Shown: positions 8,718-15,622 of the stretch, one piece after another
How the letters are laid out: every line of letters starts with the position of its first letter
Position numbering within the stretch: the stretch's first letter is position 1
DNA from: Roseomonas gilardii
GTDB taxonomy: Bacteria; Pseudomonadota; Alphaproteobacteria; Acetobacterales; Acetobacteraceae
NCBI RefSeq assembly: GCF_001941945.1
Contig: NZ_CP015584.1
Span: forward strand, 496,001-560,000
DNA length: 64,000 nucleotides
Reading direction: 5' to 3'
The notes under the pieces: model-generated
Database searches by the model: none
What the model was told of the DNA's origin: nothing
The model's input: the letters and a program-made list of their open reading frames with translations, nothing else
Translations under genes and position numbers: made by a program

Positions 8718-8984
8718 CGCGCGCCCAACCACGACCGGCAGTACGCCGCCCCGAGTTCGGGCCGCGCAGCATGCTCGGGGTACAGGTGCGTACCGTAGTG
8801 GCCTGCATCGTGCCGCCTATCAGTGGTGTCACGGGGAGCCACCGGTCTTCAACCCACCCTGCCAGGGCGTCCCAAGCAGATCCTCCCACTCTGGCAGCCG
8901 GTCTGGATTATCCAGGAGTGCCAAGAGGTGAAGGCCGTGGCTGTAACCGTGGCTCAGCCCTATCAGACCCCAGGACGGCACCGC
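8718..8984. other. Unassigned stretch between broken genes
   Basis: No gene is recognisable on either strand. The leftward strand has a short open stretch (LIGLSHGYSHGLHLLALLDN) that reads more protein-like than random but matches no family I know; it may be another transposase or gene remnant. It separates the XRE fragment from the regulator remnant at 8985-9046. Confidence 0.4.
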
Positions 8985-9046
8985 GGATCACGTCCAACCT
9001 GGAATGCGTCGAAGCGGTAGGTTCCGGAACTCTCCCGCAGCGCCAT
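8985..9046 (-). pseudogene. First codons of a lost winged-helix regulator (copy A)
   Basis: From an ATG at 9046 the leftward strand reads MALRESSGTYRFDAF. This matches the start of the intact regulator at 15623-18514 (MPLRDEPGTYRFDEF) in 10 of 15 positions. The match ends there and the reading frame stops about ten codons later. Its position, diverging from the autotransporter gene across the inverted repeat at 9082-9110, mirrors the intact regulator and its own inverted repeat at 18548-18576. It is therefore best read as the 5' stump of a second copy of that regulator gene. The similarity is short and was found by eye. Confidence 0.6.
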
Positions 9047-9081
9047 CGTGCTCCCCCGACCGCGCCTGCGAGCGGTCCAGA

Positions 9082-9110
9082 TCCGAAAGAACCCTGAAGG
9101 CAGTTTCGGA
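9082..9110. promoter_or_regulatory. Inverted repeat TCCGAA-N17-TTCGGA, copy A (candidate operator)
   Basis: TCCGAAA (9082-9088) and TTTCGGA (9104-9110) form an inverted repeat between the regulator stump and the autotransporter gene. The same 6-base arms with the identical 17-base spacing occur at 18548-18576, upstream of the intact regulator. Aligned over 39 bases, the two regions agree at 27 positions by my count. It is the best candidate binding site for the OmpR/CadC-type regulator. Confidence 0.55.
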
Positions 9111-9201
9111 AATTAATCGCCCATTTTTAGGAGCCCTCTCGGGACTTCCAGGACGAAGGTCAGCGATACCTGGTTCAGCATCCAGCCAGGAACCCCATGC
9201 C

Positions 9202-12200
9202 ATGCGTCTTGCCATCCGCTCCATCCGCAAGGTGGCCTCTCGGGCGATCCCTGAATCCTCTGCCTCCGGCATTGCGGCGTGCGAGCCCTTGCCGCCGCTC
9301 TGGGTGCCCCGCCCCACCACGCTGCGCCCCTCTCCCCGCGCGCGGCTGCTCGCCTCCTGCTCGGGCACCGCGGTGGTGGCGGCCGTCGTGGCGGTGCCGC
9401 TCGTCCTGCTCTCCGCCTCAGTGGACGGCTCGGCCAGGGCCGACGACTGCGGCGCCTATGAAGGATATGCCTGCTACTACGTCGTGCAGCCGCCTGCGGC
9501 CCCGGACAACCAGAATCCCGGCACCCCCGGCACCCAGGTCGGGGCGGCGAACGTCAACATCCCCGGCGTCGCCTACCCGGCCGGGGAGATCGTGATCCAG
9601 ACCACCGGCGGCCAGGGCGGAACAGGTTGGACCTACACCGGCATCGATCACTCGGGTGCCGACGGCGGCAGGGGTGGCGACGGCAACGCCCTGACCGTCA
9701 CGATGCAGCCCGGCACCTCGACCGGGGGGATCACTGTGATCCAGGCCGATGGCGGCGCCGGCGGTGTCGGCGGCTACAGCGGCCATCAGGGGACCGCGAC
9801 CACCTCCGGCGACGGCGGGACGGCCGGCAACATCGCGGCCGGCACCTCGAGCGCCCCGATGACCGGGCAGCTCAACAACCCAAGCACGGCGCAGCCGTGG
9901 GTGCCGAACAGCGGAATCCTGCCATCGGTGGGGCTCTATGCCAGCGCCTCGGGCGGCGCCGGTGCCCAGGGGACCAGCGGCAACGCCAGTGGCTCCAACA
10001 ACGATGGCGGCGATGCCGGCAGCGGCGGCAGCGGCGGCACCATCGGCGTGAGCGTCGTGTTCGGGGGCAACGTCAGCGGCACCCAGGGCGGCATCTTCGC
10101 GCTCTCCCAGGGCGGCAACGGCGGTGACGGCGGCACTGCCTACGGCGAGATCGGCGACCAGGGCGGCAACGGCGGCAACGGCGGTGCGGGCGGCCCCGTG
10201 TCCGTTGTCCTCGCACCCGGCGGTTCGGCGAGCACCACGGGCACCGGCGCCGCCATCACCGCCCAGTCCTTCGGCGGCCAGGGCGGCCAGGGCGGCTCGG
10301 GCACGGGCAAAGGCGGCACCGACGGCAACGGCGGCACCGCGGGCACGGGCGCCGACGCCGGCGGCGTGTACGTGGAGAACTGGGGACGCGTCAGCACGGG
10401 CAACGCGGACTCCCCGGGTATCCTCGCACAGTCCTTCGGCGGCGCGGGCGGCAGCGGTGGCCAGGGCGGTGGCTGGGGCGCCAGCGGCGGCAACGGCGGC
10501 ACCGGTGGCAGCGGCGGGTCCGTCGGGTTCGTCGGCGCCGCGGTCTCCTCCATCACCACGACCGGGACCAATTCCCCCGGTATCCTGGCGCAGAGCATCG
10601 GCGGCGGCGGCGGCAACGGCGGCGACTCGAATGGCTGGCTCGCCGTCGGCGGGGACGGCGCGGGGGCGGGCCACGGCAGCGACGTTTCCATCGAGAAGTC
10701 CACCAACGCCTCCGGCGCCAGCGCGATCGTGACCTCCGGCGAGCGCTCCACGGGCATCCTGGCGCAGAGCATCGGCGGCGGCGGCGGCAACGGCGGCAAC
10801 GCGATCAGCACGAGCGACACCAACGTCTTCCTGAACATCGCCATCGGCGGCTCGGGCGCCGGCGGCGGCGCCGGCGGCAGCGTGGAGGTGGCGAGCACCG
10901 GCAGCATCACGACCTCCGGCCTGCACTCCTCCGGCATCGTGATGCAGTCCATCGGCGGCGGCGGCGGCAACGGCGGCGCAGCCTATTCCAAGGTCGTGTC
11001 GGTCATCGGAGGGGCGTCGGTGTCGCTTGGCGGCACCGCCGGCGGCGGCGGCGACGGCGGTCCGGTCGGCCAGACCGGCACCTTTCCTACCAGCACGGGC
11101 CAGATTCTGACGACAGGGGCGAACTCCCACGGCATCCTCGGCCAGAGCATCGGCGGCGGCGGCGGCACAGGCGGCGCGTCCGGTGCGACCGCCACGGTGT
11201 ACGGTGCCGCGACCGAGGAGGTGCCGACGCCGACCGTCTCCGTCGCGGTCGCCATCGGCGGCGCGGGCGGAGCGGGAGGAAACGGCAACAGCGTCACCCT
11301 CCAGAACACCGGCCTGATCGCGACGGCGGGCGGCGGTGCCGTCGGCATGGCGGGGCAGAGCGTCGGTGGCGGTGGTGGCTCGGGCGGCGACGCCTCGGCG
11401 ATGTCCACCGCCAAGGGCAACGACGACTCGCCGCTCAATGTCTCGACCTCGGTCGCTCTCGGCGGCAGCGCTGGTGGCGGCGGCTCCGGCGGTCCGGTCA
11501 CCCTCACCAACGGACGCGCCGGCGGGGTCGCGGCGGGCATGATCTTCACCCGGGGCGAGGCGGCGGACGCGGTCCTGGCCCAGAGCATCGGCGGCGGCGG
11601 CGGCAACGGCGGCAATGGCGACGCCCAGGCGAAGAGCTCCGGCGACGGGGCGAACATCTCCGCCAGCGTCACGCTCGGCGGCAAGGGTGGCAGCGGCGGC
11701 GACGGCGGTCCCGTCACCGTGACCAACAACGGGGCGCTGCTGACCCTCGGCGACGGCGCGATCGGCATCCTGGCGCAATCGGTCGGCGGCGGCGGCGGGC
11801 GCGGCGGCGGCGCGGCCGGCACGAGCAACGGCCAGATCACCGCGAGTGTCGCGGTCGGCGGCAACGGCGCCGTCGGCGGCAGCACCACCCAGCCCAATGG
11901 CGGCAACGCCGTCACGCTGACGAACGCCGGCACGATCGTGACCTTCGGGGCCGATGCGCCGGGCGTCGTGGCGCAGAGCATCGGCGGCGGCGGCGGGCTC
12001 GGCGGCAAGTCGGCCAGCACGCTCGGCAACCACACCAATTCCGGCGATGGCGGCAATGGGGCCAGCGGCTCCGTCAACGGCGCCATGACCGCGCTCAACA
12101 GCGCCTTCGCCTCCGGCGGGGAGGGCGCGGTGAACCAGTACAACACCATCTCCGGCCTCATCGGCGTCGCCAACGCCGCGCTCGGCAACGTCACGGCGAC

Positions 12201-15200
12201 GCGCCTGCTGGGCGACGACCCGGCCGGGGACCTGGAGGATCTGGGCGAATCCGGCGGCGACAGCGGCGACAACAGCTCCTCCACCAAGATCACCGTCCAC
12301 GTGAACGTGGGCGGGCAGGGCGGCGCCGCCGGGGATGCGGGCAACGTCCAGGTCACCAACACCGGCTCCATCGGCACGGTCGGGCCGATGTCGGACGGCA
12401 TCCTGGCGCAGGCGATCGGCGGCGGCGGCGGCCGGGGCGGCGCGGCCGTTTCCTCCATCACCAGCGGCAAGGTCAACGAGGATGACAAGGAGGGGAACGT
12501 CCCGATCAGTGTCGGCGGCCGGGGTGGCCACGGCGGCAACGCGGGCAGCGTCACCGTGGACAATGGCGGGGGCATCACGACGATCGGCGCGCAGTCGCTC
12601 GGCATCGTCGCGCAGAGCGTCGCCGGCGGCGGCGGCATCGCCGGGACCTCGGCCGCGAAGGTCAAGGGCGACAACGCGGACAACACCTCCGTGCTCAGCC
12701 TGCCCATCGCGATCGGCGCCAATGGCGGCGGCGGCGGGACGGCGGGGACCGTGACGGTCAACAACTCCGGCGCGATCGTCACGCGCAGCCATGACGCGAT
12801 CGGCATCGTCGCGCAGAGCATCGCGGGCGGTGGCGGCATCATCCGCACCCGCTCCAGCGACGCCTCCGACAACGCCGGCGGCGGGCCGGTCGCGACGGGC
12901 GGCAGCTACGGCATCAACCTGACCTTCGGCGGGGCCTGCGGCACCCTTTGCGACGCGAGCAAGGAGGCGGCCGCCGGTTCCGCCGGCGACGTGGTGGTGA
13001 ACCACACGGGCAGCATCACGACCGGCTCCGTGGCCACGAACGGGACGCGGTTCGGCAGCGACGCCTATGGCATCCTGGCGCAGAGCATCGGCGGCGGCGG
13101 CGGCCTGGTGCTGGGCGGCACGCCCAACGGCACGAACTTCTTCGGCACCGGCACCATGACCGGCGATGCCGGCAGCGTGTCGGTGACGGCCGGCAACAGC
13201 ACGGGCGCGGCGGGGACGGCGGGCAACATCACTACCTCCGGCATCGGTGCCGTGGCCATCCTGGCGCAGAGCATCGGCGGCGGTGGCGGCCTCGCCGGTG
13301 ATACCGGGCTGACGGCGCAGCGCGCGGGCTTTGCGCCCTCTTCCGCGCACAGCGGCAACGGCGGACAGGTCCTGGTCAACGTGAACCCGACGGCCATCCT
13401 CTCCACCAGCGCCGACAACACCCCCGTCGTCCTGGCCCAGAGCATCGGCGGCGGCGGCGGGCGGATCACGAGCAGCGGCTACGGCGCCTATGATGGCACG
13501 GCCGGCGGGAGCGGCGCCGGCAACACCGTGACGGTGAACGTCTACGGCCAGGTGCAGGCGGGCGGCAGGGCCGCGCCCGGCATCTTCGCCGAGAGCGTGG
13601 GCCAACCGATCGCGGCGGACCCGAGCAAGAACATCCCGGCGAACCCAACCGGCGGCGCCGCTGTGCGGATCAACGTCGGGCCGGGCGCCGTGGTGCAGGG
13701 TGGGCACGACTACAACACGGGCGACGGCTACAACGCCGGCATCTACATTGTCGGCGGCAGCACCAACCAGGACCCGCAGAGCCAACTCAACAACAACATC
13801 AACAATCAGGGCACCATCACCTCGCTCGGCACCACCGCCATCTACGGTACCGGCGGCTGGACCAGCGTGTACAACCAGTCCGGCGGCAACATCACCGGTA
13901 GCGTCAACCTGGACAACGGCGGCGGCGGCGGTTCTTGCCCTCAAGGCGGCTGCGTCGTCACGGGTGGCACCGTCAGCAACTCCGCCGGGGGCACGATCAA
14001 CACCGGTCCGCTGATGCGCCTCGGCGCGGCCGGCATCTTGACGAATGCGGGCACGCTCAACATCGGCGGCACGGGCCGGGTGGCCACGACGGAGATGACC
14101 GGCGCGCTGGTGCAGACCGGCACCGGCCGCTTGGTGGTGGACACGAATCACGCCACCGGCCAGGCGGACCGGCTGGAGGTGCAGGGCAGTGCCAACCTCG
14201 CCGGCACGGTGGAGGTGCATGCCGCCGCCCTGGCCAACCGGGCGGTCACCGTGCTGACCGCAACCGACGGCGTGAACCTCGATGCCGGCCTCGCCACCAC
14301 CCGTACCCAACTCTTCCGCTTCGATGCCCAGGGCAGCGGCAACAGCCTGCTGATTCAGCCCCGTGCCGAGTTCGTGGCCCAGGCGGCCAATCTTGGCCAG
14401 AACCAGCAGCGTGTGGCCGCCCACCTGCAGGAGCTGTGGGACAGCGGCGCTAGCCTCGGCACCGGCTACACCGCTCTGGCCGGCGTTGCCGATGCCCCCG
14501 GCTATGCCCGCACGCTCGACAGCCTCTCCGGCCAGACGCTCGGCGCGGTGGCCGCCTTCCGCTACAGCGCCAGCCAGCACTTCGTCACCACCATGTTCGA
14601 CGGCTGCCCGACCTACGATCAGGCTGGCATCACCGATGCGGATCAGAGCTGTGGCTGGGCCCGTATCTTCGGCCGCCACAGCAACCAGGACGCCACCTCC
14701 GGCGCGCTCGGCTACACCGCCGATGCCTGGACGCTGCAGACCGGCGGGCAGGCGCGGATCGCGCCGAACTGGTTCCTCGGCGGCTCCATCGCCTATGAGA
14801 ACAGCGACTTCCGCGGCGATGGCGGACTGACCAAGGTCAGCGGCAACAGCCTGCTGCTGGGCGCCACCCTGCGTTACCAGGATGGGCCCTGGCAGGTCTC
14901 GGGCGCGCTCGACTTCGGCTACGGCTGGTACGACAGCCGGCGCACGGTGGAGATTGGCTCCGTCGTGCAGCAGGCCAACGCGTCGCCGCGCGCCTGGCAG
15001 GTCGGCGCGCACACCCGCATCGCCTATCAGATCCCCTTCGAGGGCTGGTACCTGCAGCCGCGCCTGGACTTGCACCTGAACCACGTGCGCAGCGGCAGCT
15101 ACACCGAGAGCGGGGCCGCGCCCTTCAACCTGGCGGTGGATGGCCAGGGCGAGACCAGCTTCGCCGCGACCCCCGCCATCGAGGTTGGCGGACGGCTGAA

Positions 15201-15474
15201 CCTGGGTGAGGGGATGGTGCTGCGTCCCTATGCCAGCGCCGGCATCAGCCTGATCAGCAACGGGGACTGGGCGGCAACTGCGCGCTTCGCCGGCCAGCCG
15301 GCCAGCCGGGGCTTCCGCGCCACCACGCCGATCCCGAACACGCTGGGCAAGTTCGCGGTGGGGGCGGAACTGCTCTCCAGCGTCAACTGGGACTTCAAGC
15401 TCCAGTACAGCGCCGATGTCGGCGATGGCTACGTCTCGCACGCCGGCATGGGCCGCATCGCCTACAGGTTCTGA
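9202..15474 (+). CDS. Giant glycine-rich autotransporter, outer-membrane beta-barrel C terminus
   Basis: About 2,090 residues from the ATG at 9202 (AGGAA ribosome-binding site nearby; the frame is open further upstream). The N terminus is an extended signal peptide with a hydrophobic core (TAVVAAVVAVPLVLLSAS) and cleavage near SARADD. The passenger carries about 16 copies of a repeat with core (L/V)AQSIGGGGGxGG spaced 70-100 residues, from about residue 350 to 1465. It is followed by a beta-helix-like region with NTGPLMRLGAAGILTNAGTL. The last ~270 residues (from CGWARIFGRH, about residue 1818) are an autotransporter barrel ending in Phe (RIAYRF). The passenger is expected at the cell surface, probably in adhesion or aggregation; that role is inferred. 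A regulator stump diverges from it, and an intact regulator faces it at its 3' end. Confidence 0.88.
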   Translation: MRLAIRSIRKVASRAIPESSASGIAACEPLPPLWVPRPTTLRPSPRARLLASCSGTAVVAAVVAVPLVLLSASVDGSARADDCGAYEGYACYYVVQPPAAPDNQNPGTPGTQVGAANVNIPGVAYPAGEIVIQTTGGQGGTGWTYTGIDHSGADGGRGGDGNALTVTMQPGTSTGGITVIQADGGAGGVGGYSGHQGTATTSGDGGTAGNIAAGTSSAPMTGQLNNPSTAQPWVPNSGILPSVGLYASASGGAGAQGTSGNASGSNNDGGDAGSGGSGGTIGVSVVFGGNVSGTQGGIFALSQGGNGGDGGTAYGEIGDQGGNGGNGGAGGPVSVVLAPGGSASTTGTGAAITAQSFGGQGGQGGSGTGKGGTDGNGGTAGTGADAGGVYVENWGRVSTGNADSPGILAQSFGGAGGSGGQGGGWGASGGNGGTGGSGGSVGFVGAAVSSITTTGTNSPGILAQSIGGGGGNGGDSNGWLAVGGDGAGAGHGSDVSIEKSTNASGASAIVTSGERSTGILAQSIGGGGGNGGNAISTSDTNVFLNIAIGGSGAGGGAGGSVEVASTGSITTSGLHSSGIVMQSIGGGGGNGGAAYSKVVSVIGGASVSLGGTAGGGGDGGPVGQTGTFPTSTGQILTTGANSHGILGQSIGGGGGTGGASGATATVYGAATEEVPTPTVSVAVAIGGAGGAGGNGNSVTLQNTGLIATAGGGAVGMAGQSVGGGGGSGGDASAMSTAKGNDDSPLNVSTSVALGGSAGGGGSGGPVTLTNGRAGGVAAGMIFTRGEAADAVLAQSIGGGGGNGGNGDAQAKSSGDGANISASVTLGGKGGSGGDGGPVTVTNNGALLTLGDGAIGILAQSVGGGGGRGGGAAGTSNGQITASVAVGGNGAVGGSTTQPNGGNAVTLTNAGTIVTFGADAPGVVAQSIGGGGGLGGKSASTLGNHTNSGDGGNGASGSVNGAMTALNSAFASGGEGAVNQYNTISGLIGVANAALGNVTATRLLGDDPAGDLEDLGESGGDSGDNSSSTKITVHVNVGGQGGAAGDAGNVQVTNTGSIGTVGPMSDGILAQAIGGGGGRGGAAVSSITSGKVNEDDKEGNVPISVGGRGGHGGNAGSVTVDNGGGITTIGAQSLGIVAQSVAGGGGIAGTSAAKVKGDNADNTSVLSLPIAIGANGGGGGTAGTVTVNNSGAIVTRSHDAIGIVAQSIAGGGGIIRTRSSDASDNAGGGPVATGGSYGINLTFGGACGTLCDASKEAAAGSAGDVVVNHTGSITTGSVATNGTRFGSDAYGILAQSIGGGGGLVLGGTPNGTNFFGTGTMTGDAGSVSVTAGNSTGAAGTAGNITTSGIGAVAILAQSIGGGGGLAGDTGLTAQRAGFAPSSAHSGNGGQVLVNVNPTAILSTSADNTPVVLAQSIGGGGGRITSSGYGAYDGTAGGSGAGNTVTVNVYGQVQAGGRAAPGIFAESVGQPIAADPSKNIPANPTGGAAVRINVGPGAVVQGGHDYNTGDGYNAGIYIVGGSTNQDPQSQLNNNINNQGTITSLGTTAIYGTGGWTSVYNQSGGNITGSVNLDNGGGGGSCPQGGCVVTGGTVSNSAGGTINTGPLMRLGAAGILTNAGTLNIGGTGRVATTEMTGALVQTGTGRLVVDTNHATGQADRLEVQGSANLAGTVEVHAAALANRAVTVLTATDGVNLDAGLATTRTQLFRFDAQGSGNSLLIQPRAEFVAQAANLGQNQQRVAAHLQELWDSGASLGTGYTALAGVADAPGYARTLDSLSGQTLGAVAAFRYSASQHFVTTMFDGCPTYDQAGITDADQSCGWARIFGRHSNQDATSGALGYTADAWTLQTGGQARIAPNWFLGGSIAYENSDFRGDGGLTKVSGNSLLLGATLRYQDGPWQVSGALDFGYGWYDSRRTVEIGSVVQQANASPRAWQVGAHTRIAYQIPFEGWYLQPRLDLHLNHVRSGSYTESGAAPFNLAVDGQGETSFAATPAIEVGGRLNLGEGMVLRPYASAGISLISNGDWAATARFAGQPASRGFRATTPIPNTLGKFAVGAELLSSVNWDFKLQYSADVGDGYVSHAGMGRIAYRF

Positions 15475-15591
15475 GGGTAGTTTGCGGGCCAAGGATCATG
15501 AGCGCGGCCCCGACCGCGATGCCGGTTCCGCGCTCCACCGGGCCCGGATGGTGCGACAACGGTAGGGAGGATCGGACGATGGACGGGACTG

Positions 15592-15612
15592 GGCCGGTAG
15601 GAGCAACCGGCC
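15592..15612. terminator. Hairpin between convergent genes
   Basis: GGCCGGT (15592-15598) and ACCGGCC (15606-15612) form a 7-bp stem with a 7-base loop, placed between the autotransporter stop and the 3' end of the convergent regulator gene. A T-run is lacking, so terminator function is inferred from position only. Confidence 0.4.
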
Positions 15613-15622
15613 GCGCCTCACG

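Noticed and set aside
9700-13500. CRISPR-like array in the autotransporter repeats
   Set aside because: The repeats are in frame, of irregular spacing and encode AQSIGGGGG; they are protein repeats.
9418-15492. A 2,024-residue open frame antisense to the autotransporter
   Set aside because: It is the mirror of a Gly-rich GC-rich gene; its Ala/Asp/Val-biased text has no domains, while the plus strand has a signal peptide, repeats and a barrel.
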